A stretch of 56,748 bases of DNA, taken from the NCBI RefSeq assembly GCF_003003885.1, contig NZ_PVWN01000026.1:1-56748 (forward strand), read 5' to 3'. The translations under genes were made by a program, and so were the position numbers. The stretch's first letter is position 1; every line of letters begins with the position of its first letter. This DNA is from Chlorogloea sp. CCALA 695. Its GTDB lineage: Bacteria > Cyanobacteriota > Cyanobacteriia > Cyanobacteriales > Chroococcidiopsidaceae. Positions 1 to 8,993 of this stretch are shown here, piece after piece. The notes beneath the pieces are model-generated. The model saw only the letters and a program-made list of their open reading frames with translations. It made no database searches and was not told where the DNA came from.

Positions 1-70
1 GTAAGGGGCGGGCATAAATGTTGTTTGTATTTCTTCTTTTCTTATTTTACGTCTTAACGTGAATTTGTAG

Positions 71-1129
71 GGCTATAGCAGTGGTATAAAAGCGTTACTA
101 TCACTCTCTCCTGATGTCGCTGTTGTAGAGCCAACCGGGGTTAATTACTCCAAGTTCTGGGTAACTAAACTAGCCGAAGCTGGAGTAGAAATCCCCCTAG
201 TAGGTCACAAACAATTACACGCCTACCGGGTAAATCTAGACTTACCAGATAAAGACGACTCCGCCGACGCTTTAGCCCTAGCTTGTTACTATATGGAACA
301 CAATCAGAGCGATCGCCGTTTCGTTCGTATCCGCGACCCGATCGTCTCCCAAATTCGGGATATTGTTCTGCGCCTCCAGCACCTCAACCGGGTGCAGTCG
401 CCGATCATTAATCGGATGCGTCAAGACCTGGCATGGCAGTTTCCCGAAGTTGCAATGACGAGCCTAAATGCGCCGCTATTTTGGGGCTGGTTAGCCGGGG
501 AACGAAAGAGCCAAAGGTACGATAAAAAGCTGATTAATAGTTCAGGCTTAGGTCTGGAAAGCGAAGTAATCCACAGCGCTAAAGCCATTTGCGTTCTCCA
601 AAGAAGGGAACGCGCTCTTGAAGTTCTGATGCGTAATTTAATGAAAGACCTGCGCTTTTTAAAATACCGTAAAGTCTTTGCCCAGTTTGGCTTTGGCGAA
701 CGCACCGAAGCCCTGATTTTGAGCCAAATTTACCCGTTAGAAAACTACTTTGACGCAGATGGAAAGCCAGAAGTTAGAGTTGCTATTGGTCGAGAATCGG
801 GGAAACCAACTAAACGCCACCTGTCCCGTAGGCGATTTCAAAAGGCACTAGGGGTAGCGCCATCGCGTGAAGATAGCGGCGACAAGAAAAAAAGTAAAAA
901 GGCTGGATCTTCCTTAATTAAGATGGCACTTTGGTAGTGGGTTTTTACTCGCATTGAGCCAAGAAAGAGACGCACAAAAAGTGATATTGGCGAAGCTCTG
1001 GGGGAGATATTCGACGCTGAAAAGGACGCTTTGCGCCCGATAAGACTTGTCCGCAGTCGCATCGCCAGTCGCGCTACCGATTGGCTGTTTGCTGAATTAG
1101 TAAAAGAGTTATTTACAAGTAACAATTAA
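71..1129 (+). pseudogene. IS110-like (DEDD) transposase remnant
   Basis: An open frame starting just after a TAG at 68-70 encodes the two halves expected of an IS110-type transposase. The N-terminal DEDD/RuvC-like part contains VVEPTGVNYSKFW and DKDDSADALALA; the basic C-terminal part follows from about base 350. There is no plausible start codon at the 5' end, so the N-terminus with the first catalytic Asp is missing. An in-frame TAG at 935-937 cuts the frame at KMALW, but coding continues in the same frame (WVFTRIEPRKRR and onward) to a TAA at 1127-1129. The TAG sits where Gln would fit, so CAG to TAG is the simplest change. I saw no inverted ends or target duplications. Bases 1-70 are AT-rich and show nothing recognisable. 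Inference: a dead, 5'-truncated insertion-sequence gene. The family call rests on motif recall, not on a search. Confidence 0.7.
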
Positions 1130-1203
1130 TTAAAAGGCTTCCTTGCCAAACTGACAGTGCCGAACTACGCGCAATGGTTCGGCTTTTCATTAAACTACTA
1201 AAA

Positions 1204-2397
1204 ATGTCTAAAGTGAAATCGATTCAGCCTAGTTATAACGTTGCTTGGATTAATAAGATTGCCGAAGTCCCACAAGCGGCGTGGGATGCCCTCGCTATGC
1301 CCCTCAAAACACCTTTTTTGGAGTGGGAATGGTTGAATAACTTAGAAAGCTCTGGGAGTGCCATACCTCAAGCTGGCTGGTTGCCGAATCATTTAACTAT
1401 TTGGCGCGATCGCCAATTAATTGCTGCCGCACCGCTATATCTTAAAGGTCATAGTTACGGTGAGTTTATTTTTGACCAGCAATGGGCAGAAGTATCAAGG
1501 CGAATTGGGGTTGATTATTATCCAAAACTCTTAGGAATGTCACCTTTTACACCTGCCGAAGGTTATCGATTTTTGATTGCGCCGGGAGAAGATGAAGATG
1601 AGATGACTGGGTTAATGGTAAGGGCGATTGATTATTTTTGCGATCGCCAAAACATTTCCGGCTGTCATTTTCTCTACGTCGATCCAGAGTGGAAACCTGT
1701 ATTAGAACGTCATGGGTTTACTGCTTGGCTGCACCATAGCTCGATTTGGCAAAATCAGGATTTTCAAAACTTTGACGATTATTTGACAATGTTTAACGCC
1801 AATCAGCGCCGCAATATCAAGCGAGAACGCAAAGCTGTAGAAAAGCAAAGTTTGCAGTTGCAAGTATTGACAGGGGATGAGATTCCTAAATCATTGTTTC
1901 CGCTTATGTATAGTTTTTACGCCGATACTTGCGACAAATTTGGCGGGTGGGGAAGTAAGTATTTAACTAAGCGCTTTTTTGAGCAGTTATACACCAATTA
2001 TCGGCATCGGGTGGTATTTGTCGCGGCTTACAACCAGTTGGATAAGCGTCAACCGATGGGAATGTCTTTTTGTTTGACTAAAGGCGATCGCCTCTACGGG
2101 CGCTACTGGGGTAGTTTTCAAGATATTGATTGCTTACACTTTGATGCTTGTTACTACACACCGATTGAGTGGGCAATCAAGCAAAAAATTCAAACTTTTG
2201 ACCCCGGTGCAGGGGGCAGACATAAGAAGCGGCGCGGCTTTCCGGCAAGTCCTAATCATAGTATGCACCGCTTTTATAATCGTCGATTGACACAAATATT
2301 ACTTCCTTATATTAAAGAAGTAAATGCTATGGAACAGCAAGAGATTGAGGAGATTAACCAAAACTTACCTTTTAATCCCAGTAGCGAAGGTAAGTAA
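1204..2397 (+). CDS. FemAB/GNAT-like protein (DUF482 family)
   Basis: About 397 residues. The protein resembles the DUF482/FemAB-like acyltransferases of bacteria, with an N-terminal part that includes the acidic PGEDEDEMTG segment and a C-terminal GNAT-like fold. Family-typical patches are NANQRRNIKRERKAV and FDPGAGGRHKKRRGF near the C-terminus. No signal peptide or membrane segment is visible, so it is probably cytosolic. Members are thought to transfer acyl or aminoacyl groups, but the substrate is unknown. The ATG at 1204 is preferred over the in-frame ATG at 1174 because the ten extra residues (MVRLFIKLLK) do not look conserved; neither start has a strong ribosome binding site. It stands alone, followed by a hairpin. 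Family membership is fairly secure; the function is not. Confidence 0.75.
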   Translation: MSKVKSIQPSYNVAWINKIAEVPQAAWDALAMPLKTPFLEWEWLNNLESSGSAIPQAGWLPNHLTIWRDRQLIAAAPLYLKGHSYGEFIFDQQWAEVSRRIGVDYYPKLLGMSPFTPAEGYRFLIAPGEDEDEMTGLMVRAIDYFCDRQNISGCHFLYVDPEWKPVLERHGFTAWLHHSSIWQNQDFQNFDDYLTMFNANQRRNIKRERKAVEKQSLQLQVLTGDEIPKSLFPLMYSFYADTCDKFGGWGSKYLTKRFFEQLYTNYRHRVVFVAAYNQLDKRQPMGMSFCLTKGDRLYGRYWGSFQDIDCLHFDACYYTPIEWAIKQKIQTFDPGAGGRHKKRRGFPASPNHSMHRFYNRRLTQILLPYIKEVNAMEQQEIEEINQNLPFNPSSEGK

Positions 2398-2401
2398 ATA
2401 A

Positions 2402-2429
2402 ATTGCCTGAAGCAAGTTATTCAGGCAAT
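2402..2429 (+). terminator. Hairpin after the FemAB-like gene
   Basis: Nine-base arms ATTGCCTGA (2402-2410) and TCAGGCAAT (2421-2429) pair perfectly around a 10-nt loop, starting five bases after the stop codon. No T-run follows, so this is a weak or non-canonical terminator, or an mRNA 3'-end stabiliser. Confidence 0.5.
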
Positions 2430-2629
2430 AGCTGATTTGTCCATACTTAGACTATTACAGGCTACATAGCTAAAAAACCGTACATTTTCAGAGAGATTTT
2501 TATTTATTCGCAAGAGAGTAAGTGTAACTAGCTGGTTATTTGCCAATAACTGAAGCAAAAATGGGTTATTCAATCCAAGTATAAATTTATCAATTACCTC
2601 TATTAAGTAAAAACAACCTCCAAGTATTT

Positions 2630-2643
2630 GTATTTCTTTATAC
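2630..2643 (+). promoter_or_regulatory. NtcA-type box GTA-N8-TAC upstream of amt
   Basis: GTATTTCTTTATAC matches the NtcA consensus GTA-N8-TAC exactly, with the half-sites at 2630-2632 and 2641-2643. It lies 200 bases before the amt ATG at 2844. TATAGT-like sequence follows about 12 bases later, and there is no perfect TAN3T at the usual 22-base spacing. Cyanobacterial ammonium permease genes are classic NtcA targets, which makes a functional site likely. Confidence 0.65.
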
Positions 2644-2717
2644 AGAATTAGTGCTTATAGTGATACAAAATGAACTTCTTAAGAGGTATTGACAACGTAT
2701 TTAGTTTTAGGAGTAGA

Positions 2718-2759
2718 ACAAGTTACTTCAGGCTTTCCTATGGCTCTTGAGTAACTTGT
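2718..2759 (+). other. Hairpin in the amt leader
   Basis: Arms ACAAGTTACT (2718-2727) and AGTAACTTGT (2750-2759) are perfectly complementary around a 22-nt loop, between the NtcA-type box and the amt start. No T-run follows, so it is not a simple terminator. If transcription starts near the NtcA box, the hairpin would be in the mRNA leader. Confidence 0.45.
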
Positions 2760-2843
2760 CCGGACGCTAAAGCTTGATGTTGTTAAAAGTTAAGATTTCA
2801 CCAGATTATTAAGTATTTACTAATTTAAGGATTGCCAGGACGG

Positions 2844-4469
2844 ATGAAGGTAAAACTCACACACAAGCACAAGCGGAAAAACACGAAAAGGCGGCTATAT
2901 GGGCATTCAAGCTCACGCTTTAACAAAAATATCCCGATTTTGGCTCAGTTAGAGCGGGCAATTAAACAACTAACTCCTAGTTGGCAAGCCTGCATTCCTC
3001 TAGCAATCTTGATTGTGCTGGTATGGGGTTACGCAGCAGTTGCCCAAGACGGAGCGCCTGCAAATACTGACAAGGTAACGCAAGACTTGCAAAGCTTGAG
3101 GGTAGGGATAGACACACTATGGGTGTCTATCGCTGCCTTTTTGGTATTTTTTATGAATGCTGGTTTCTGTATGCTAGAAACTGGGTTCTGCCGTCAGAAA
3201 AATGCCGTTAACGTTTTAGCGAAAAACTTGATCGTATTTGCGCTATCTACCGTAGCATTCTGGGCGATTGGCTTTGGCTTAATGTTTGGTGATGGCAATC
3301 CATTTTTTGGTACTAATGGATGGTTCTTAAGTGGAGCCGACAACAGCCCCGCTACTGGAGATGCCTATCAAGGTGTTTTTAGCGCTCTAAATTGGACAGG
3401 CGTACCTCTAGGGGCAAAATTTTTATTTCAGTTGGTGTTTGCTGGAACTGCCGCAACAATCGTTTCTGGCGCTGTTGCCGAACGCATTAAATTTTTTAGC
3501 TTTTTAGTCTTTAGCCTTTTACTTGTCGGTATTGCCTACCCAATTACAGGCCATTGGATTTGGGGTGGTGGCTGGCTAGCAAAAGCTGGCTTTTGGGACT
3601 TTGCCGGATCTACGGTAGTTCACGCCGTTGGTGGTTGGGCAGCTTTGATGGGTGCAGCCTTTTTAGGGCCCCGCCTAGGCAGGTATCAGAATGGAGAGTC
3701 GGTAGCAATGCCAGGACACAATATGAGCATTGCCACCTTGGGCGCTTTGATCTTGTGGCTAGGATGGTTTGGTTTTAATCCTGGTTCAACAATGTCAGTA
3801 AACCCGAGCATTGCCCATATTGCTTTAACAACGAACTTAGCGGGATCTTTCGGTGGGATTGCAGCGACAATTACCGCTTGGTTGTATCTTGGCAAGCCGG
3901 ATTTGTCGATGATTATCAATGGCATACTAGCAGGCTTGGTCGGAATTACCGCAAGTTGTGCTTTTGTTAGCTTACCTTGGGCTGCGGTAATTGGTGCGGT
4001 TTCTGGAGTAATAGTCGTCTTTGCTGTCACCTTCTTTGACAGAATTAAAATTGACGACCCTGTAGGTGCAACTTCCGTTCACTTAGTTTGTGGCATTTGG
4101 GGAACTCTGGCAGTAGGTCTATTTGCCGAAGGCCCTGCGGGCGCTTTGAATCTATATGGAGAAGGTTTAGGACCAATCAGGGGCTTGCTATTAGGTGGTG
4201 GTTTTCAACAAGTTTGGTCGCAAGTTGTTGGTATTATCTCGGTAGGTGGCATTACTGTTCTTCTGAGTACAATCTTCTGGGTGGCACTCAAGGCTACTTT
4301 GGGTATTCGCGTGACTGCGGAAGATGAAATTCAAGGTTTGGATATCAGCGAACACGGGATGGAAGCTTACAGTGGATTTCTCAAAGAGGCGGAGAATACT
4401 GGGTTTAGTGAAGCTGATCGTGGGGACAGGAAAAAGGGATCGCCAGATTTATCTGGTAAATTATATTAA
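2844..4469 (+). CDS. amt: Ammonium transporter (Amt family), long N-terminus
   Basis: An 11-helix Amt/MEP/Rh permease that imports ammonium across the plasma membrane. Family marks are GFCMLETGF in the second helix region, the first pore His in [12 protein letters not shown], the second pore His in [10 protein letters not shown], and the cytoplasmic-tail motif [19 protein letters not shown] that binds GlnK/PII proteins in this family. At about 541 residues it is longer than most Amt proteins (about 400-500), because of a roughly 50-residue basic N-terminal stretch ([10 protein letters not shown]) before the signal-like hydrophobic segment ending near VAQDGAP. The ATG at 2844 is chosen; a TTG at 2832 would add four residues. 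AGGA lies very close to the ATG. It faces a second amt gene tail to tail, and an NtcA-type box upstream suggests nitrogen control. Confidence 0.93.
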   Translation: MKVKLTHKHKRKNTKRRLYGHSSSRFNKNIPILAQLERAIKQLTPSWQACIPLAILIVLVWGYAAVAQDGAPANTDKVTQDLQSLRVGIDTLWVSIAAFLVFFMNAGFCMLETGFCRQKNAVNVLAKNLIVFALSTVAFWAIGFGLMFGDGNPFFGTNGWFLSGADNSPATGDAYQGVFSALNWTGVPLGAKFLFQLVFAGTAATIVSGAVAERIKFFSFLVFSLLLVGIAYPITGHWIWGGGWLAKAGFWDFAGSTVVHAVGGWAALMGAAFLGPRLGRYQNGESVAMPGHNMSIATLGALILWLGWFGFNPGSTMSVNPSIAHIALTTNLAGSFGGIAATITAWLYLGKPDLSMIINGILAGLVGITASCAFVSLPWAAVIGAVSGVIVVFAVTFFDRIKIDDPVGATSVHLVCGIWGTLAVGLFAEGPAGALNLYGEGLGPIRGLLLGGGFQQVWSQVVGIISVGGITVLLSTIFWVALKATLGIRVTAEDEIQGLDISEHGMEAYSGFLKEAENTGFSEADRGDRKKGSPDLSGKLY

Positions 4470-4498
4470 TCATCGCTAAAAGCTAAATAAGATCGAAA

Positions 4499-4539
4499 CT
4501 GTCCCTAAAATGAAAATGACAAGTTTAGGGGCAGTTTTT
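4499..4539 (+). terminator. Rho-independent terminator of amt
   Basis: Arms CTGTCCCTAAA (4499-4509) and TTTAGGGGCAG (4524-4534) form an 11-bp stem with one G-T pair and a 14-nt loop, followed by five T residues. It is 30 bases after the amt stop codon. Confidence 0.85.
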
Positions 4540-4544
4540 GTGAA

Positions 4545-4565
4545 AGGACTTAAATTTTAAGTCCT
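4545..4565. repeat. Near-perfect palindrome between convergent amt genes
   Basis: AGGACTTAAA (4545-4554) and TTTAAGTCCT (4556-4565) are exact reverse complements with one base between them. It lies between the plus-strand amt terminator and the 3' end of the opposite amt gene. No T-run on either side, so a terminator role is uncertain; a protein-binding site or RNA stem is also possible. Confidence 0.5.
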
Positions 4566-4666
4566 AGTAGACCAAGCAAATGATCCAAACTTGAGAATTA
4601 GTTGCGAATAGGTCAAAGGTAAACTCAAGAAAGCAAAGTTTATTTAGAGCTTTATAAAGTTAGAGG

Positions 4667-6076
4667 CTAAGACTTTTGCTTGATACTTATTCCACTAGCA
4701 AATTCTTCTCCATAACCTTCTTCGCCGTGTTCGTGGATATCCATACCTTGGTATTCTTCCTCGGCAGAAAGACGCAAACCAACGGTAGCATCAAGGACTT
4801 TGAGAATTACAAACGTACCCACGCCAGCAAAAATATAGGCAACAGCGATCGCTGCTAATTGAATTCCAAGTTGATTGAAATTACCGCGCAGTAACCCATC
4901 TTTACCAAATTCATTGACTTCAACGGTGGCAAAAATCCCGGTTAAAATTGCTCCTACCGTACCGCCCACACCATGCACGGGAAAGGTATCTAATGCGTCA
5001 TCAATTTGGAATTTATGCTTGACACTAATAGCAAAAAAGCAGCATACCGCCGTAATACTACCAATTAATATCGCAGCTAGAGGTGTAACAAATCCGGCGG
5101 CAGGTGTAATCCCAACTAAACCAGCCACCGCACCTGTCGCTACCCCTACGGCTGTAGGTTTGCCGCGTAAAACTTTTTCTAAAATTAGCCAAGTTAATGC
5201 CGCCGCCGCCGCCGCCGTATTAGTGGTAACAAAAGCAACGGTAGCCAAGCTACCGGAAGCAAAAGCACTACCAGCATTAAAGCCAAACCAACCAAACCAT
5301 AGTAAACCCGCACCTAGCAAGATAAAAGGTACATTGTGAGGAGATGCTAACTGACTTGGATAGGTTTTGCGTGGGCCAATCACAATAGCCGCTACTAGAG
5401 CCGAAATCCCCGAACTAATGTGTACTACCGTACCCCCCGCAAAATCGAGAGCGCCAATGCCACCAGCCAAGCCTAAAAAGCCACCTTTTGCCCAGACCAT
5501 GTGAGCTAAAGGACAATATATAAAAGTTGACCAAATTAGCACAAATAACGCGTAAGCCCGGAAGCTAACTCGCTCAACAATTGCTCCAGAAATTAGCGCT
5601 GGAGTAATAATTGCAAACATTGCCTGGTAGATCATGAATGTTTGGTGCGGAATAGTTGCGGAATACGAAACTAATTCCTCTGGCGCGGAGCCTTTGAGAT
5701 AATCGGTGACTGCCATCGTAGCGCTGACACCATTCAAGCCCAGCCATTGCAAACCACCAATAAAAGCTGTCCCCGGGGCAAAAGCAAGGCTGTAACCCCA
5801 GAGAACCCAGGTAACTCCAACTATGCCCATGAGCAAGAAGCTCATCATCAAAGTATTTAAAATATTGCGATCGCGGACAAACCCACCATAGAAAAATGCC
5901 AACCCTGGTGTCATCAATAAAACCAAAGCGGAACACATCAACATAAACCCTGTATCCGCCGACGTTTGCGCCGCCGCTATCATCTCCTCAGTAGTCGCCG
6001 CTAATGCTGGAGAAATTAAACTAGAGCCTAGCAATATTAATGCGATCGCTACTATGATTGGTATTTTCTTTACCAT
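4667..6076 (-). CDS. amt: Ammonium transporter (Amt family), second copy
   Basis: 469 residues with a cleavable-looking signal sequence ending near SPALA, then 11 predicted helices. Hallmarks include MLMCSALVLLMTPGLAFFYGG, the first pore His in FAGGTVVHISSG, the second in DTFPVHGVGGTVG, and the C-terminal GLRLSAEEEYQGMDIHEHG that contacts PII proteins in the family. It belongs to a different Amt subtype from the neighbour at 2844-4469: there is no long basic N-terminus, and the helix signatures differ (FYGGFVRDRN here against FCRQKN there), so this is not a recent tandem duplication. The genes converge. A perfect GTA-N8-TAC box lies 75 bases upstream of its ATG, consistent with induction under nitrogen limitation. 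Confidence 0.95.
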   Translation of the reverse strand: MVKKIPIIVAIALILLGSSLISPALAATTEEMIAAAQTSADTGFMLMCSALVLLMTPGLAFFYGGFVRDRNILNTLMMSFLLMGIVGVTWVLWGYSLAFAPGTAFIGGLQWLGLNGVSATMAVTDYLKGSAPEELVSYSATIPHQTFMIYQAMFAIITPALISGAIVERVSFRAYALFVLIWSTFIYCPLAHMVWAKGGFLGLAGGIGALDFAGGTVVHISSGISALVAAIVIGPRKTYPSQLASPHNVPFILLGAGLLWFGWFGFNAGSAFASGSLATVAFVTTNTAAAAAALTWLILEKVLRGKPTAVGVATGAVAGLVGITPAAGFVTPLAAILIGSITAVCCFFAISVKHKFQIDDALDTFPVHGVGGTVGAILTGIFATVEVNEFGKDGLLRGNFNQLGIQLAAIAVAYIFAGVGTFVILKVLDATVGLRLSAEEEYQGMDIHEHGEEGYGEEFASGISIKQKS

Positions 6077-6150
6077 TTATCTTAACCTTTTACATCTATA
6101 CGTAGAGTGCAGTGCAATCTCATTGCATCAGTATCAATAGTAGTAATTCC

Positions 6151-6164
6151 GTATCTAAAGATAC
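6151..6164 (-). promoter_or_regulatory. Palindromic NtcA-type box upstream of the second amt
   Basis: Top strand GTATCTAAAGATAC is GTA-N8-TAC and almost fully self-complementary (GTATCT/AGATAC). It lies 75 bases upstream of the amt start at 6076, which fits a class II activator site centred near -41 of a promoter with a short leader. On the minus strand a GATACT sequence follows about 15 bases downstream and could serve as a -10 element; there is no perfect TAN3T at 22 bases. Confidence 0.75.
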
Positions 6165-6207
6165 ATTTGGCTCAATTAAGTCAAAGATCGTTGTAGTTAA
6201 TGCTGCT

Positions 6208-8886
6208 TTACTGGGCAGTTTCATTTACGGGAAAACGATCGATTAACTGCACTGCACGATAAGCATTGCGTTGTAAAGAAGCTGACAAATGGGGAACATA
6301 GGGTATTTGCGATAATAAGTCTAAGGTGCGACGTAACAGCCGGACAACATCCCCCTCATCTAAACTTGTGTGGCTGCATAGTTCAACCCAATCTACCCCC
6401 AGCGCCCAATTTTCTAGTAAAGCAACTAAATCGTACTCTAACCAAATTGGTAAAGCGATGTTATAACGGCGTTGCATTTGAAACAAATTTCGCCGTGTAG
6501 AACGCAAGAGCGCAAGGGCTTCTTCTACAGAAACAGACAACGTGTAACGTACCCAGGTATCAGGGCGAGGGGTTTCTGTGACTATGGCAGCGATCGCCGC
6601 CGCCAAACATTGGGGATCTAATTCGTCAAACTCACCACTTGCTAAAGCTAGAGCAATCCATAATTCATTGTCCCCGCGAATTGCCGCCGCAACTTGTCCT
6701 AAATCAGTAGGTACTAAGTCTTGCAAACAACCAAATCGTTGCAAAATTTCGATTAGATGTAAAAATTCTTCCCAGTGACGCTGAGAAGTCTTTTCTAATT
6801 CTGCTTGACGGTTAGCAAGCTCGGCTTCAAGTTCTATTGCTTTGTTGCGACGCTTGAAAAGTGTTGCCGGATTGCCTGCTTCATGCAAAGGATGGGCTTC
6901 AATTTGCGCCGTCACTGCTATAGTTCGCTGTTGTTGAGCCAAGACTTCGGGCGCAATGTGAATAATCGCCGCCGAGTTAGGAATTAAAGCCGCAACTGCC
7001 TGAGATTCTTGGTTTCCTCGGCGTGATTGTCCGGGTCTGATCAGCATTTCTACCGGAGGCAAAAGATCGCTAGAAATTTCTAATGGTGGCAATTCAGCGT
7101 GTAAATCTACCACGTCGCTTGTTGTCACCACATACCAACGATTATTTGCCCCCAAACATACTAAGTAGGGCAGTTGTCCCGCTCCGGGGGTTTTGGCAAC
7201 TAAAACGGCGGTTATAGGTACAGAAGTGACGACATTTTTTCCCTTGAGGCTCAGGAGAGTACCTGTCATGGCAAAGCTCAGAGTTAGACTTAGTTGCTCT
7301 ACCCTGTCATCGGCGGCTTGTGCTTGGAGAGTTTTTAATAACTGGGTTTCAACTTTAAGCCGTTGCCGCAATTTTTCGTAGTTTTGCAATTGGATCGGAT
7401 CTACAGAGGCAAGCTGCTCTTGTACTTGGGCTAGTTGAGCCTGCACCAGGGCGATCGCTTCGTATTGAGGTTTTAGGTACAAATTGGCGATATACTGCCC
7501 AAAACTACGTTCTACAAGCTCTTTTGCTTGTTCTAAGGTATGAGTTTGCAGTAAGTTCAACACCATGCCATAGGTGGGGGTAAACTGACTAACTAATGGG
7601 TCGGCTTTCGCTGTTGCTAGGTAAGCGGCTTCTTTTGCCCCTTCAAAGGGGGTTTGAGCGGTAACAACGTAGCCGCGCTTATCCATACCCCTACGACCTG
7701 CCCTACCTGCCATTTGCAGGAACTCAGAAGCATTTAACAATCGATGCCCGCGATCAGTACGTTTTGATAAACTAGAAATTACGGTAGTTCGGGCAGGCAT
7801 ATTTATTCCCGCCGCTAGAGTTTCTGTTGCAAATACAACTTTAATTAACCCTTGCTGGAATAATTCTTCAACTAATCCTTTCCATGCTGGCAATATTCCC
7901 GCATGATGGGCGGCAATCCCGCGATACAATTGCTCAACTTGTCCAGTCCTTCCCGCGTCGGGGTTGCGCTGTAAAAATTCATCAATTTGCCACTTCAATT
8001 CGGCTGCTTCTGAGGGGTTTACTAACGTCAGCGTTCCCAAATCTTCTACAGCTTTATCGCAATTTCTGCGGCTGAAGATAAAGTAAATTGCTGGCAGCAT
8101 ATCTCTTGAACTTAGCTGATTAAGCAGATAAATTATGCTGGGAGCTTCGGGTCTTGCTCCATTACGTCTGGCATCTTTTGCCTTTTGAGCGTCTATGCTA
8201 CCGCGTTTTGGTCGGAGGCGGGGATTAATTTTGCCACCTTCAAGCAAGGGAAATAGCCCTTTAACATTGCAAAACTTAAACTCTAAAGGTACAGGGCGAA
8301 AATCTGAATAAATTAGTTGAGTTGGCCCGTGAACTGTATTAATCCAATCGGTAAGTTGGTCGCTGTTGGCAACGGTAGCAGAAAGGGCGACTAATTGAAT
8401 TTCTCTAGGACAGTAAATAATTGATTCTTCCCAAACTGTCCCCCGTTGGCGATCGTTCATGTAATGACATTCATCTAAAACTACCGCCTCTACACCCTGC
8501 ATCGATGTGCCAACTTCACCGATAGGCGTACCGTAGAGCATATTGCGGAAGATTTCGGTAGTCATTACCAAAATTGGGGCTTCTCGGTTAATCGAAACAT
8601 CTCCCGTTAGTAATCCTACTTTATCTGCCCCGAAAGTTCTCCGAAAATCGCGCAGTTTTTGGTTAGATAGCGCTTTTAAAGGTGTCGTGTAAAATACTCG
8701 TCGCCCCCTAGCTAGAGCGCGATAAATAGCGTACTCGCCAATTAATGTTTTGCCTGAACCAGTAGGCGCACATACTACTACCGACTTATTCTCATTTAAA
8801 GCCGCGATCGCGCTATTTTGAAATTCATCTAATTCAAACGGAAATATATTTTTTAAATCCAATTCGGGAAATGCTTGGGAAACCAC
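6208..8886 (-). CDS. Ski2/Mtr4-like DExH-box RNA helicase
   Basis: An 892-residue superfamily 2 helicase. Motif I APTGSGKT is at residues 40-47 and motif II DECH at about 138-141. The Ski2-like motif VI region is MAGRAGRRGMDKRG. The C-terminal half, after about residue 480, matches the arch plus DSHCT-type helical domain of Ski2/Mtr4 homologues found in cyanobacteria and plants. The family unwinds structured RNA, usually for exonucleases; the bacterial partners are not defined. The region around residues 480-520 is rich in Gln, Leu and Ala and could be a coiled coil. The gene is followed on the minus strand by the second amt and preceded by proC; spacing of more than 100 bases on both sides argues for its own transcript. 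Confidence 0.9.
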   Translation of the reverse strand: MVSQAFPELDLKNIFPFELDEFQNSAIAALNENKSVVVCAPTGSGKTLIGEYAIYRALARGRRVFYTTPLKALSNQKLRDFRRTFGADKVGLLTGDVSINREAPILVMTTEIFRNMLYGTPIGEVGTSMQGVEAVVLDECHYMNDRQRGTVWEESIIYCPREIQLVALSATVANSDQLTDWINTVHGPTQLIYSDFRPVPLEFKFCNVKGLFPLLEGGKINPRLRPKRGSIDAQKAKDARRNGARPEAPSIIYLLNQLSSRDMLPAIYFIFSRRNCDKAVEDLGTLTLVNPSEAAELKWQIDEFLQRNPDAGRTGQVEQLYRGIAAHHAGILPAWKGLVEELFQQGLIKVVFATETLAAGINMPARTTVISSLSKRTDRGHRLLNASEFLQMAGRAGRRGMDKRGYVVTAQTPFEGAKEAAYLATAKADPLVSQFTPTYGMVLNLLQTHTLEQAKELVERSFGQYIANLYLKPQYEAIALVQAQLAQVQEQLASVDPIQLQNYEKLRQRLKVETQLLKTLQAQAADDRVEQLSLTLSFAMTGTLLSLKGKNVVTSVPITAVLVAKTPGAGQLPYLVCLGANNRWYVVTTSDVVDLHAELPPLEISSDLLPPVEMLIRPGQSRRGNQESQAVAALIPNSAAIIHIAPEVLAQQQRTIAVTAQIEAHPLHEAGNPATLFKRRNKAIELEAELANRQAELEKTSQRHWEEFLHLIEILQRFGCLQDLVPTDLGQVAAAIRGDNELWIALALASGEFDELDPQCLAAAIAAIVTETPRPDTWVRYTLSVSVEEALALLRSTRRNLFQMQRRYNIALPIWLEYDLVALLENWALGVDWVELCSHTSLDEGDVVRLLRRTLDLLSQIPYVPHLSASLQRNAYRAVQLIDRFPVNETAQ

Positions 8887-8993
8887 TTTTAATTAGGCGA
8901 GCAATAAATTTATTAGGCACAGAAGGCATTGCCAACTTGTCGATATTCCTACGATTGTAAGCCAATTTAATTAATTAAATTTTTTGGTAGGGG

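Larger units (their letters stand above)
2430..2843 (+). other. Long leader region of the first amt gene
   Basis: About 410 bases without a gene. It holds a perfect NtcA-type box (2630-2643) and a 10-bp hairpin (2718-2759), both listed separately. The rest is AT-rich. I saw no small ORF with a good ribosome binding site and no sequence matching the cyanobacterial glutamine riboswitch. Confidence 0.6.

Noticed and set aside
4875-5339. ORF of 154 codons on the plus strand inside the second amt gene
   Set aside because: It is antisense to strongly conserved membrane coding sequence and rich in Pro/Ala/Thr, as expected of a shadow frame.
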